From contig CAUYUJ010001736.1 in assembly GCA_963575745.1 (NCBI GenBank), positions 568,002 to 600,501 of the forward strand: a stretch of DNA of 32,500 nucleotides, in the 5' to 3' direction. Under the pieces are notes generated by a model that was not told the DNA's origin, made no database searches, and saw only the letters and a program-made list of their open reading frames with translations. A program made the translations under genes and the position numbers. The first letter of the stretch is position 1; the number at the start of each line of letters is the position of its first letter. This stretch comes from Prorocentrum cordatum (taxonomy: Eukaryota > Sar > Dinophyceae > Prorocentrales > Prorocentraceae). Positions 18,801 through 30,030 of the stretch are shown piece by piece.

Positions 18801-18877
18801 CCTCATCGCCCTAAAGCGTTAAAGAGATTAAGATTTGGGTTTTTCTCAGTTTTTGTTTGGGTGTTTCCCCATATCCA

Positions 18878-18925
18878 AAGTGGAGTTCTTGTTCCCCGCA
18901 TCCAAAGTGGGGTTCTTGTTTTCTC
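18878..18925 (+). repeat. Short direct duplication (about 26 bp)
   Basis: ATCCAAAGTGGAGTTCTTGTT and ATCCAAAGTGGGGTTCTTGTT lie side by side, separated by CCCCGC. A tandem duplication with one substitution. Confidence 0.85.
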
Positions 18926-18967
18926 TGGACCCCCCGCGCAGGAACAGGGACCCACCATCACCATCAC

Positions 18968-19165
18968 TCATTCCTCACTCACTCACTCACTCACTCACTC
19001 ACTCATCATCCCTCACACACTCACTCACTCACTCACTCACTCACTCACTCACTCACTCACTGACTCATCAGCACTCACATATGATGATGATTAGTGTGCG
19101 CGTGAGAGAGTGTGATGCTCATCATCATCACCAGCCAGTCAGTCACTCACTCACTCACTCACTCG
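18968..19165 (+). repeat. (CTCA)n microsatellite, interrupted
   Basis: CTCA units at about 18975-19008 and 19018-19064, and again at 19143-19164. Between the last two blocks lie ATGATGATGATTAG and CATCATCATCACC. All frames are Ser/Leu/Thr/His low complexity. Confidence 0.95.
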
Positions 19166-19200
19166 CCTTGGGCCTCGTCTGTGAATGAAATGCGAGGAAG

Positions 19201-19445
19201 TCTCAAGCGGGAGCCCCCTCCCTATGGGGCCCGCGGATCATGTTACTAATCCGAGCGGGTCATCCAAGTCATGTAACTGTCGTAATTTTTGGGCTCTCGC
19301 GCTGCCAGAACGCCAGTCCCAGTCTCAAAGCGGGAGCCCCCTCCCTATGGGGCCCGCGGATCATGTTATTAATCCGAGCGGGTCATCCAAGTCATGTAAC
19401 TGTCGCCAATTTTGGGCTTTCGCGCTGCCAGAACGCCACTCCCAG
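19201..19445 (+). repeat. 123-bp tandem duplication
   Basis: Two copies begin at 19201 and about 19323 with TCTCAA-GCGGGAGCCCC and end with CTGCCAGAACGCCA. They differ at a few positions only. Each has CTCCCTATGGGGCC, a 14-mer also present in the 89-bp minisatellite, though the rest differs. Confidence 0.9.
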
Positions 19446-19452
19446 GCTACAT

Positions 19453-19612
19453 TTTGAATGCCCGGGGTCAACCGTAGGCCACTTCGTGTTCTTCGCTCTC
19501 CCAGAACAGCATTCCGGGGCCACTTTGAATGCCCGGAGCCAGCCGTAGGCCACTTCGTGTTCTTCGTCTTCCCAGAACACGACTCCCGGGCCACTTTCTG
19601 AATGTCCGGAGC
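19453..19612 (+). repeat. 72-bp tandem repeat, about 2.2 copies
   Basis: TTGAATGCCCGG starts at 19453 and 19525, and a related TCTGAATGTCCGG at about 19597. GTAGGCCACTTCGTGTTCTT and CCCAGAACA recur within each. It follows the 123-bp repeat directly and shares a CCAGAAC motif with its end. Confidence 0.9.
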
Positions 19613-19899
19613 CAAAACAGGAGGGCGAGGGAGGGGGCAACGTAGGGAGCGGGGGGAGGGCCCGCGCCAGGGCGAGGAGAAATATACGCAGAAGAGACAG
19701 CCAGGACGCCCCACCAATCACGAGGACGACGGTGAGGGCTTTTTCCAGAGTCGCCCAGAGGATTCTCATGCGGGGTCCTTCCGTCGGAGCAATGTTTTTC
19801 TGGAGCGCCCGTGCCGACGAAAACGATTTGTGCACCGTCGGACGCCATGTGGTCGAGGGCTTTCTTGTTCAAGCGCTTTGCTTGCCCAGCCCGGTCTCC
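19613..19899. other. Spacer without recognisable gene
   Basis: Purine-rich at 19620-19690, then mixed sequence. No motif or repeat unit is seen. Confidence 0.4.
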
Positions 19900-21345
19900 G
19901 GGGGGGGGCTTATCCACTAGCACCATTGGTACCTGTGCCGCCCGCTGACGCCAGGAGCACAGTCCAGGACAGATCTCGGACCTAGCCTGGTACTTTCCTG
20001 GCCAAACTTCGCCTGTCCAGCCCCGCTGCAGGGGGGGCTGTCTGCCCCACCTTGCCCTTCCCTGTGATGCCCTCGTCCTCGTCGTCCTGGTTCTTTTCCT
20101 TCTGTCCTCTCTCCCCTCGCCTTTCCTGCCCTTTCGTCTCTTCCCTGCCGTGCCCTGTTCATCCTCGGCCTGGGCCCCTGCGACCAAGCCTTGTCTGGGG
20201 CCTGCCTGGGGCCCTTCCTGGACAGCGGCGCCATGGCCTAGCAGGTCCAGCGGTGACTACCTGTATGGCGTGCCTGGGTGTACATTGCTCGCCGTGCGGT
20301 TTGCAGCCTCGGTCCTGTGGCCTTGCCTTGTCCACAAGGGGTTTGGGGCCCAGCTGGGCACCTTCCTGGACAACCTGTGCCTGCCTGGCCCTGCTGCAGG
20401 GGGGGCTGCCCGCTGCCGCCAGTCGCTGCCAGGGGGGTGCGCTGTCTTCCTCTCTTCTGTAACTTCCTCTTTCGTCTTGTCCCTTCTGCTCCTCCCCGTC
20501 CTGCACCTGGCCCTCTTCGTGCTGGAACCCTGAGTCCCTGCCTTGTCCATGAAGGGTCTGGGGCCTGCCCGGGGCCCTTCCTGGACAACGGCTCAGTGGC
20601 AGTGCGGGGGCGGCCTTCGTTGCCTGTGTGGCGTGCCTGGGTGGGCTTTGTTCGATGTGTGTTGGGAACCCGGGTGCCAGTGGCCGTTCCCTGTCCACGA
20701 CAGGTTTTTGCCTTAGCCAGTGACTTTCCTAGACAACCTTCGCGCGCCCGGCCCTGCAGCAGGGTAGCCTGTCCACTGGCGCCAAGTACGCACCTACCTA
20801 CCATTTTCCTCTTGTCCCCTCTCCCCTCGCCTGTCCTGCCCCCGCTTTCCTTGTCGTCCCCTGGTCGTCCTTGACCTGGACCCCTGCGACTAAGCCTTGT
20901 CCACGAAAGCTCTGGGGCCTGCCCGGGGCCCTTCCTGCACAACGGCGCCATGGCCTTGCAGGTCCAGCGGTGACTACCTGCATGTCGTGCCTGAGTCCAC
21001 TTTGCCCGCCGTGCGGTTTGGAGCCCCGGTCCTGTGGGTGGCCTTGCCTTGTCCACAAAGGGTCTGGGGCCCATCCAGGCACCTTCCTGGACAACCTGTG
21101 CCTGCCTGGCCATGCTGCAGGGGGGGGGCTGCCCGCTGGCGCCAGTGGTCTCCAGGGGGGGGCGTCCTATGGCTCTCTTGCGTACCGTCCTCTTTCGTCT
21201 TGTCCCTTCTGCTTTTCCCCGTCCTGCCCCTCTCCCTCCTCGTCCTGGGTTCCTGAGGCCACGTCTTGTCCACGAAGGGTCTGGGGCCTGCCCGAGGCCC
21301 TCCCTGGACAACGGCTCAGTGGCCTAGTTGGGGCAGCCCTGTTTG
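19900..21345 (+). repeat. Two copies of a ~720-bp unit with internal subrepeats
   Basis: Landmarks recur at 717-731 bp: ACTTTCCT (19992, 20723), CGGCGCCATGG (20226, 20943), CTGTGCCTGCCTGGC (20375, 21096), ACGGCTCAGTGGC (20588, 21311). Inside each unit CCTTGTCCACGAAGGGTCTGG, GGGCC and CTTCCTGGACAAC recur about every 150-220 bp (near 20184, 20324, 20539, 20891, 21044, 21265). This is a small higher-order repeat. Minus-strand frames run through it with periodic peptides (for example GRAPGRPQ), explained by the repeat itself; no known domain is present. Confidence 0.8.
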
Positions 21346-21376
21346 CGTAATCTTGTTGTGCTTGCCCCCGCAGTTT

Positions 21377-21396
21377 GCGCGTGCGTGCGTGCGTGC

Positions 21397-21429
<33 letters not shown>

Positions 21430-21430
21430 G
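21377..21430 (+). repeat. GCGT then GT microsatellite
   Basis: Five GCGT units run into about fifteen GT units and end with GGTG. Simple sequence. Confidence 0.95.
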
Positions 21431-24400
21431 TGTTCGTCTGCGTGTGCGCGCGTGCGTCTTTGCATGGTGTGTCCCTTCCTTCAGTCGCGCATGTGCCCTC
21501 GCCATGCCCATTTGCCTGTCCCTTGCCTTTCAGCGGGGGGGGGAGCGCGCCTGGGCCCGGCCGCCATGCCCGTGGGATGCCAGTCTTCAGGCTGGCCGCT
21601 TCTGCCCGGCCGGGACAGCGACAGCTTGGGCAGGATCCCCGAAGGGTTGATGGGCGGCTGGAGCTGCTCTATGCTTGTAGGGCTGTCGTGGGTGAAGACA
21701 AGGTGCAGCAGTAGGCCCGTTACGAGGCCCTCCCCAGATGTTTCAACGATCGCCGGAAAGGTGGACTCGACCTCGTATTGTTTTCAGCCCGTCCCTGTTT
21801 GCAGGTCGCCCGTTGATATTCGCCTTTCGATGAAGAGAGACAATGAAACCAGGGATGCCCAGACAATAGATGTCCTCAGGACATTGAGGCACATGCGGCC
21901 GCAGAGGACGCACATCCTTTCGGCGGCAGGTCTCCTAGCTGCGGTCAAAAAAAGAGCTTTTGTGTCCCTGGTTCGGGGGCGCGTGGAGGGATGGCTGGAT
22001 AATAAAATATTCTCGCTTGAAACCGGGCTGACAGGCGCCGCCCTTCAGGGGACAGCTGGAATCGTCATACGAGAGATCGGTACCCAGCCTGCGCAAAGGT
22101 TTTCACACCGGCATTTCACAAGCAAGCGTGCAATGGTCACCACCAGGTTGAGCAGGCCTTGCGCAAAGTGCGTAAGAACGCAGGTTCCCAGCAGGTTCTT
22201 GAGAGTTGTGGCACGTCTTGGAAGGTTGTGCCGATCATTGCTGCTAGACAGCTTGGCCGGCGCACGGGGAGGAACACTTTGGCCTACGTGGAGCTCTTCT
22301 ACGCAGAGCGGGCAAGGAGCCCCCCGCAGGGCAAACGCATCCCCCCGACGCCGCTTTGGGCGAAGCCTTCGCCTGGGTCGGTCTGGGGGCCAGGGGCGGA
22401 GAGTGGGTTTCAGCTTTTGCACGGCGGCTTGAGTGCGGCGCCAGAGGGCGCCCTTTTGGCGGCTCTGGTGGCCGGTTTTGAGGCCTCGCGCGCTCGTGGA
22501 TGAGCTCCGCCACGCCTTCCGGGAGCTTGGGCGCAAGTGGCGCACCAGGAAGGCGCTCAGGCCTTGGGCCGCTTGGCGGGGGCGGCGGAGGAGCTTGCTG
22601 CTGAATGAGACAGCCGCATGCAGTTCGTGTTTTATGAGATTGCGAAGACTCTCCAGTTTGGGGCTACCCTTGGTGTGATCTACCTGCGAGTTCCTGGATC
22701 ATATATTGGAAGCCGTGCAGGCGCGCTGTCAGCGTGGGGGCGCCGCGGGCTGTCTTCCCGCGACGGCCCTGGCCGGTGTCGACAAACGCGTGCAAGCCGA
22801 TCTCGCGGGCGTCTTTGTTGCCGATGGCCCACCGGGCGCCGTGCGCGGTGCTTTCCGGGCGCTGTGTGCGGAATCTAGACGGCGCGGCTAAATGGGGCGA
22901 CGTCCGCGCGAAGGATGGGGGGGCCGAAGTGGCGGGGTCGGAGCTGCTGCTTGGCATCGAGGACAGTGACCGCGCAAGAAACCACCGCATCCGGATGTTC
23001 TGGATATTTTTCAATAATGTTTTTTTGACTGTTTTGCTGCCGCTGTTGCTCCTATCATGCGCGCATTTTTCACATCTAACGTTTTTGTCAGTTTGCGGCT
23101 TTGTTTCATGCAGAGAGTTCCCCGCATACATTTACCTCGACGTGTTGGTGCGAGACCGAATGGCGGGTATTCGCAACGTTCCCCTTTTTCACAAGACGCG
23201 CTCGCGCGTTGCTCAGGGCAGGTTTCTCTAGTAGCTGTCTGGTTGCTGCCGTATTTCAGTATGATTTGCCAGGCAGCGCGCAGCGCTTGTTTTCGCTTAC
23301 AAGCTTCGCGTGTTTTGCATTGGTTCGCGGCACTTGCGCAGCGATGTTTCGCGTGGCGTGGTTCGGCTGGTTTTGCGCGACGACGCGCCCGTTGATGCGG
23401 GCAGAACGCGCCTCTGTGCGACGTCGCCACCGGAAGCGTTTACTATGTCGCCTGGGAAATTATTTCTAGGCACTCGGTGCCTCCCCCTCCTTCCTTTGCG
23501 TTGCGATGCGCCGACATGTTCGGATGCAGTTGAGTTCTGGTCGCCCAGCATTCGCGCGCCCATTTTTCTGGTGTGTTGTTTCGGTGTACTAATGCTCGTG
23601 CTTGCGTGTTTGTTTGCGCCGTTTCCTTAATTGATTGGCTTTGTATTGTTCGTTTGTTGATATTAGCGCACATCCCAAGTGGAGTGCTCCACTGGGCCGT
23701 GGAAGGCGCGCCTCCATGGTTTAATTAATCGCATCGCGTTTGCGCGTGCGCATGTAATAAAACATGCGATGCCAATATTGTTGCAGCTAGTCCTGCGCAC
23801 CGCGGGTGCACAACAGCCGGCGTAGTGAGTTTTCCATGGTTGCCCAGGGATTTGCAACGCGAGACATATAAACGCCCATCGTTTTGAAAAGGCCGCAACA
23901 TGTGACACGTTCATTCTCTTTGTTTCGGTGTCTATTGCTTCGTCTTCGTCGTCGCCCCCTCTTCCTTTCCTCCCCCTCCTGTTGCATTCCCACCTCTTCC
24001 ATTTGATTTCCGACGCAAGGGTTGCATAACAGGTTTCTTGTGTGTGTCCCATGAGGCGTTGAATGGGTATGCCGAGGATTCGCCGCGTTGACTGCCGTGC
24101 TGCCTGGTGGCCGCCCCGCGGGTGTCCCCCCGCGTTTGGGGGGCATGCCGAGGTTGTGTGCCTTGCCGCCCGTGCCGCCCCAAGGCCGCCCCGTGGCCGC
24201 CTCGCGGCTTCCCCCCTTTCCTGGGAATCTGCCGACGTTGCGCCATTTTGCCGCCCGCGCCGATCCGTGGCCGGCCCACGGTCGCTTTCTGGTTGCTCCG
24301 GGGCCGCCCCGCGCGGTGGCCCCAGATGATTGCGCCACTCAGCTCCCATTACGCTGACCACAGGATGAACTACAGCTACGGCGGCGATGGCAGCAGGGTT

Positions 24401-24530
24401 GCCTTCAAGTCTCGGCGGAACAACTGTTTCGCGTTCCCCAATGGGGTCGCTGGTTGGGGACCGCCGACGGCCGCGCCGGGGCGTCGCAACTTTGGGTCTC
24501 CATCGCTACAAGAAAACACGGTCGACGAAA
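21431..24530. other. No recognisable gene
   Basis: Several frames of 100-230 codons exist. A minus-strand frame at 22545-22045 contains CPLCVEELHVG, which resembles the start of a RING finger, followed by hydrophobic LLNLVVTIARLLV, but the remaining zinc ligands do not fit. A plus-strand frame at 21832-22432 is Arg-rich and unrecognised. 23020-24010 is richer in T. I cannot support a gene here. Confidence 0.4.
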
Positions 24531-24546
24531 GGACCCCGCGGGGTCC
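24531..24546. other. Perfect 16-bp palindrome
   Basis: GGACCCCGCGGGGTCC is fully self-complementary. It lies in a GC-rich stretch followed by TTATTAAATCG. A role is unknown. Confidence 0.8.
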
Positions 24547-24634
24547 TTATTAAATCGCCCCCGGGGGGCCATGGCGGCCCAGGCGCGCGAGACACCCGTG
24601 CAAACTAGAAATTTACTAAGGACTTTCCGGGGCA

Positions 24635-24691
24635 CCAAGTAAGGGCCTTACTTGGGCCTCCGCCGGGGTACTTGTTCAGGGCCTTACTTGG
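24635..24691. repeat. Inverted repeat with duplicated arm
   Basis: CCAAGTAAGG, one G, then CCTTACTTGG form a perfect 10-bp inverted repeat at 24635-24655. AGGGCCTTACTTGG occurs again at about 24676-24690. The pair may be a small hairpin-forming element or the end of a miniature mobile element, but no terminal duplication was identified. Confidence 0.7.
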
Positions 24692-27600
24692 CCGCCTGGC
24701 GGCCCCCTGGGGACCTGGATTTTGGCTCTGTGGAGTCCTGGGTCCAGACGGCCCGCGGCGGCCAGAGCAGAAGACCCAGAGTGGGGCGGCGCGAAGAGCC
24801 AACGGGGCGCGCTGTCGGCGTATATTCCCTAGTCACAGCGGGCGGCCACGTGGCGGCTACAGGGCGGCGCGCGCGGCGACGCGGCGAATCGGCGCGCCCC
24901 TCCAAATTCTCTGTGGGTACAGGTGACAAGTGACAACCTTTCAGTTCAAGCACTGTTTGGGACTTCGTGACAGAACGCGTTGTTCTTGGCTGCGCGAGGC
25001 AAGGGAACAGGGCAAGGGGGGGGAGAGGCGAGGGGGAGGTGAGGGAGAGGGAAGGAGGACGGGGAACGGGGGGCGGCGGCGGAGGACGCGCGGAGGGACG
25101 AGCAGGGAGAGGAGAGCGAGGAAGAGGATTAGTTTGCGCAGGCGGCGAAATAAACATGTGGCCGCCCCGCGGCCCAACCCTGCCACCCTGCCTGGGCGCC
25201 GCGCGGACACTAGTTTGCAGCGATTCTTTGGCGCGCCTGGGCGCGCCCATCCACGAGGGGCCCCCAGGGGCCCAGCAGTGAATAGGAATGGATAGCGAGC
25301 GCCGCACACAGTTGCCAACTAGGCCGATTGAGCTCCATGCTGGTCCGTGCCAGCGCAAGTTTCGTGAACAAATATCAGTGCGCGGGATCTGCGGGAGGTT
25401 GGATTTGGCAGCTGCGGCAGCTGTGTGGTTGAGCGTGTTCACGCTTGCCTGTTGTTTCCTGCCCTTACCTTGAGGGGGGCAGGGTTCGTCCGCCGCATTT
25501 GTCTTGCGCCCGGGTTCCTCTTGCAACCCGCGGTCCTCTCCACGTGTTGGGGTGCTAGATTCGTCGGCGGCGGGGCCTGCCAACCCGCCTTGTCGATATT
25601 AGCGACGCAATGGGCCAACCAAATGTTGGACAGATGGCGCCGCAGCCGCTGCGCCCCCACCCATGGGCAAACAATCTTGCCGTCTTCGCGTTGCAAGCCG
25701 ACGCGCGCCAGCCCCGCCACAACATGAACGCGCGGCGCTTGCTGAATCCGCAGCACCGCGTGCTCGCTGCGAGCGCCGACGCAGCGATGCGTGGCGCGTC
25801 TCCCACATTGACATCGGGGGTGGGCGGCCGTTTTTTCGGTTGATTTTCGGTGCGTTTCGGCAGCATATTGGCAAAGCCAACGGGGGACCTTGGCGCATTC
25901 ACCCTGGGCGCTGTTTCTTAACGCGTGAGATCGTCGGCCTTGCGCGCCTTGCGTGCTTGTGCCATCGTCGGCGTTGCTTGTCGGCTGGCGCGCGCATCCA
26001 AGATGGCGCCGGCCCCGTGGAATGTCTGTGGTGCCGCGGCCGCGCTTGTTTTGAAGGACTGGGCGCGCGCGAGCGCTGTTGTTGCGCGCAACGCAGAGCG
26101 AGTCACGATCGCTCGTGCGAGACGCTGCTCCACAAATTTGGATTTTGGCCCGTCCTGGAAATTTTTGTGAACTTGCGGATGCGGTGGTTTCCATCGTGGT
26201 CAGACAGCGGGCCCACGGGCTGGACCGATGCGGGGCAGCGCGGTGTCGCGCGGCCGGGAGATGCAACGTGGAAGGCCAGATTCGCATGCGCCCGCGCTCA
26301 TAGTTTTGGCGTTGGTGGTCGTCATGTTTTGCAACCGGGCAGTCTTTCTTCCTATGCAGCCCTTGTCGACCTTCGCGACGCCCGCCTGGTAATCCGTCCT
26401 GTGCGGCGCCGTCGGCGTCGCGCTCCAAGGCGAACGTGGAGACGGCGTGCCTTCAATCCGTTCTGCAGGGCAATGCCACATGCCTCTGGCCCCCCAAACG
26501 CGCGCGCACTATCTGCCGAAGCGCGCCAGGTCCACCCGTGACCTAGCGGCGCGCTTGTTGAGGGCGCTCTGCGGGCGCCCGCGCTCGAGGGGCGATTAGG
26601 GCGCGCGTTGCGCGCGCGCGCCCTTCGGGGAGCTGGCTGGGCGGGGTCTTCGTGGATCTCCCCGTGCAGCGCGCGCGTCGCGGCAGCGCGCGTCGATGAC
26701 CTCATGCTGGGTGGCCCCGAGAAGCTTGCCAGGACTTGCCCCAACAAGGTGGGGCGCTTGCTGGAGCTAGGCAACGCTGGCCCGCTCGAGCATTGCCTCG
26801 CCCGGCGTTCTGTGCAGGCGATGGGCGGAGTCGCGATCGTCGCCTGCCCGCCGCCCGAGTGCGCCTCGCCCTCCTCGGCCGCTTCAAGAAGCAATTCAGC
26901 GTCGGCGGCCCCTCGAAGGCTGCCGCCGCCCCGATTTCGGGAGGCGCGCTGCCGCGCGCATCGGCTGGCTACTTTTCCTCGCGCGATCGTTCCAGCCCGG
27001 CAGACTCTTCGCGGTCGGTTTCCTTTTTTTTATTCGATGCGCGTCGAAGTGGGGCCGCGCAGCGGCCGGGCGCCCTGGGTGCCTGTGAGGGAATCGAACT
27101 CGACTGCCGCGGCTCCCCTTGCCCGCTGGCCATCGCGACGCCGATCGCGCGTCTCGATGTCGAGCGCGGCCAAACCGCAGTAGCGAGATACGGCGCACCG
27201 TGGCAGGGAGCGGATAAGCACGCGCCGCGCCCCCCAGCAGCTGGAGCAGCGCTCGATGATGATCATCCCGTGTTGTCGCCCCAATCCCATCGCACTCAGA
27301 GTCGAGCGCGCGATGCTTGCGCGATGTCGCTGGCGAAGATGGGTTGTCGGCGCGCGGGGCGTCCATGGGGGCCGAGTGGCGTCATTGGAGATGTCGTGTC
27401 CACATCCAACCTCGGTGGTACCAGCCCGGGATCGTCTTGTGCTGGGTCGAAGTGGGGTCCATATCCGCGCTGGCCACCTTCGACTCTGCCCCCGGCGATG
27501 TCGGCGAGGGTGCGGCGGCCGGTGCGGGTGGCCATTGTCGCCCCCGGGATCGCTCAAATCGCCGTCGGGCGGAGCGTCGCCCAGTCGCCGGGATGGGGCC

Positions 27601-28229
27601 AGGGGGTCGCCGCGGTTTGCCGGGGGCCCAGCATCGTCGGGCGCCGGCGGGGCCGCGTCCCAGGGCGCGCGTGGCAGGCAACGCTCGAGCATGCAGCTTT
27701 CCGTCTCGTCGCGGCGGCACCGCTCCCCGAGCGCGCTTGCTCCGCGCATGGGGTCGTCGTCGGTGGCCCATTTCCCGCTCGAGCCGAACAGACATTATTC
27801 GTCCGCGATTGGATCGACGAACGCGCGCTCGACCCGCAGCTGCGCGCGGGGTTGCGGCCCTCGAGGAAGAAGGCACGCTGGGCCGCGCGGGCGCGCCTCG
27901 TCGAACCACCGCTCGCATTTGGAAGGCCCACCTGCTGGAGGGGGCGTCCGAGAGCGCGGGCGGGCGAAGGCCGTCAAGTAGAACGCCCGGGATGGACTCC
28001 GCGGGGGACTCGCCGTCAAACTTTCCGCCGTTGTCTGTGCGGGCCGCCGTCGCGGTCGCGGAGAAGTGCACGTCGTCGATCTTCTCCCGTGTCTTCTCGG
28101 ATGTTCGTGCGAGGGCCCCGGGCAGCCCAGCAGTCGGCGACGTCATCTCTTGTCGCCGCGGCGCGCGCCTCGCCGTGCAGGCGCGGCGCCGCGTGGCCAA
28201 CGACGTCGCGGTGGATTCCCCTCGCCGCA
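24692..28229. other. GC-rich region without recognisable gene
   Basis: A purine-rich tract (25010-25135) stands out. Frames of up to 580 codons exist on the plus strand (26736-28478) and 282-329 codons on the minus strand, but they are Arg/Ala/Pro-rich, overlap one another and show no motif; such frames are expected in DNA of this GC content. A minus-strand piece at about 25620-25860 (QREDGKIVCPWVGAQRLRRH) has a more balanced composition and could be an exon of unknown type. Confidence 0.35.
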
Positions 28230-28380
28230 TTTCGTGGCTACCTGCTTCTTCTCGCCATCGTCGTCGGCAGCCGCGCGCCTCGTGGCGAGCGCCGCGGTGA
28301 TCTCGGCTTGCTGGTAGATCTCGCAGGTCGGGCCGCTGGGCAAGCGTGCCAAATCGCGGTCAGCCGCGCGCGCGCTTTCG
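28230..28380 (-). CDS. Possible exon of an unknown protein (third piece)
   Basis: After a possible acceptor (GATTGCAG, minus strand, about 28385-28378) the frame reads ESARAADRDLARLPSGPTCE, then IYQQAEITAALATRRAAADD and DGEKKQVATKCGEG. The composition is balanced, unlike neighbouring Arg/Pro-rich frames. It lies downstream of two similar pieces on the same strand, so all three may belong to one spliced gene. I recognise no family. Exon limits are not determined. Confidence 0.25.
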
Positions 28381-28404
28381 CTGCAATCGTGGCCAGCGGC
28401 GCTG

Positions 28405-28593
28405 TCAATTCAAGCGCCCAGGAGACGCCCGCCACAACGCTTGCGACTCGAAGAACTCATCGCCCTGGGTCTTCATGACGTCAGGGGCCGCCGCCGCGAT
28501 CATCTCCAGCGTGGTTTTGCCCGCGAAGTCGACTGCGTCGGCATCCAGCGCGCTGCTGATGTACAGCTCGCTGCTTGGAACGATGGTCGGCAT
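28405..28593 (-). CDS. Possible exon of an unknown protein (second piece)
   Basis: The minus-strand frame begins MPTIVPSSELYISSALDADA and continues VDFAGKTTLEMIAAAAPDVM, then KTQGDEFFESQ. The composition is that of a soluble protein and is unusual for this GC-rich surrounding. It either starts at the Met at 28593 or follows an acceptor in the pyrimidine-poor stretch before it. It ends at a TGA at 28405, but the exon may end earlier, for example after FFESQ. No family is recognised. Confidence 0.3.
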   Translation of the reverse strand: MPTIVPSSELYISSALDADAVDFAGKTTLEMIAAAAPDVMKTQGDEFFESQALWRASPGRLN

Positions 28594-28619
28594 TTGTTGT
28601 TATCATGTTATTTTTCTGT

Positions 28620-28662
28620 TCCCCCTCTCTCTCTCTCTCCCTCTCTCTCTTACTCTCCCCGT
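28620..28662 (+). repeat. (CT)n tract
   Basis: CT units interrupted by CCC and TTA. On the minus strand this is a GA tract between two possible exons, so it could lie in an intron. Confidence 0.9.
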
Positions 28663-28707
28663 CTCCTCTCAGTCTGGCATAATTAGGCAAGTCGGCCCCC
28701 CGCGTGC

Positions 28708-28920
28708 CTGGGCAAAAATTAAGCCTTGGTCGTGGGCCCGCGCCACCAACTCCGCCACCGTCACCGCCGCGCTCAGAGCCGCGCCAGAGACCTCAGCCGC
28801 GGAACGTCGAACGTCTTTCCCGCGCGCGCCGAGTCTGGCACGGTAGCTGATGGATGCTGCCGGGGCCTTCTGCCGCAGGTCGGCTCTCTCGCGTGCGCGG
28901 GCTCTCGCGCTGTAGCTGGT
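28708..28920 (-). CDS. Possible exon of an unknown protein (first piece; weak Alba-like helix)
   Basis: A minus-strand frame reads ADLRQKAPAASISYRARLGA, then RGKDVRRSAAEVSGAALSAA and VTVAELVARAHDQGLIFAQ. The segment EVSGAALSAAVTVAELV is similar to the central G-x-AI-x-x-AV-x-VAE helix of Alba nucleic-acid-binding proteins. The N-terminal strand of Alba is not evident, so the match is weak. The piece could end at CAG with a GC donor (GCACGC), a donor type known in dinoflagellates; otherwise the frame stops at about 28671. The 5' limit is uncertain. Confidence 0.25.
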
Positions 28921-29094
28921 GGGAGTGGGCTCCGTCTCTGGTCCCCGCCCTGGTCCCCGGCGTGCCCTACCTCATGGGGAAAGCCAAGGTGATGCAAATG
29001 ATCGTCGATCCCCCAAAAAAAATATTGAACGTATCGGAAGGGGAGGGAAGAAGAACATCCAGTAAAAACTGAAAATATGGTGAGTCCACGCGTC

Positions 29095-29160
29095 TGTGTA
29101 TATATATATATATATAGATGAAAATTTACATATTCATATATACATATATACATATGTACA
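29095..29160. repeat. TA-rich microsatellite
   Basis: GTATATATATATATATATAG is followed by CATATATACATATATACATA. It is an AT-rich island in otherwise GC-rich DNA. Confidence 0.9.
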
Positions 29161-29224
29161 TGGAACCTGTATTTATATGCGTCTAGATAAATATGTGATG
29201 CGTCTTTGGGCCCTTTTTCCATTA

Positions 29225-29750
<526 letters not shown>

Positions 29751-29800
29751 ATGCTGGTGCTGCTGATGATGGGAAAGAGCGTGTTCTACCGCTGCTGGCG

Positions 29801-30030
29801 GAAAACTGGGGGGTCACTACCGGTTCGAACCCCTCCACCCCCCCCCCTCCGGAAAACCGGGGGGGGTCACTACCGGTTCGAACCCCTCCCCCCCCCCAGT
29901 CCATCATTAAAAGGGGGAGGGTCACTACCGGTTCGAACCCCCACCCCCCTCTCGAAAACCGGGGGGGCTCACTACAGGTTCGAACCCCCCCCCCTTCCCT
30001 CGTTCCCTCGAAAACCGGCGGGGGGTGCGG
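29801..30030 (+). repeat. Left arm: four units of an AAAACCGGGG-TCACTACCGGTTCGAACCCC repeat
   Basis: Units at about 29801, 29852, 29911 and 29953, with a fifth partial one at 30010. Each has GAAAACCGGGG, GTCACTACC, the palindrome GGTTCGAACC and a C run. The same units occur inverted at 30640-30760. GGTTCGAACCC also fits the RNA polymerase III B-box consensus, but the palindrome alone could explain that. Confidence 0.9.

Noticed and set aside
22045-22545. RING-finger-like CPLCVEEL on the minus strand
   Set aside because: Only the first Cys pair fits; the remaining Cys/His ligands are not at RING spacing, so a zinc finger cannot be supported.
24241-24262. GCGCCATTTTGCCG as another leader relic
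   Set aside because: Only the CCATTTTG core matches and the flanks do not.
27075-27110. B-box-like TTCGATTCC on the minus strand, possible tRNA gene
   Set aside because: The flanks do not pair as a T-arm, and no acceptor stem or A-box is found at the expected distance.
26736-28478. Plus-strand frame of 580 codons
   Set aside because: Arg/Ala/Pro-rich, no motif, overlaps equally long frames on the other strand; expected in very GC-rich DNA.
29815-30010. GGTTCGAACCC as evidence for tRNA genes or SINEs
   Set aside because: It is contained in a perfect palindrome in a short tandem unit; no A-box, acceptor stem or Pol III terminator arrangement was found. Kept only as a note in the repeat finding.
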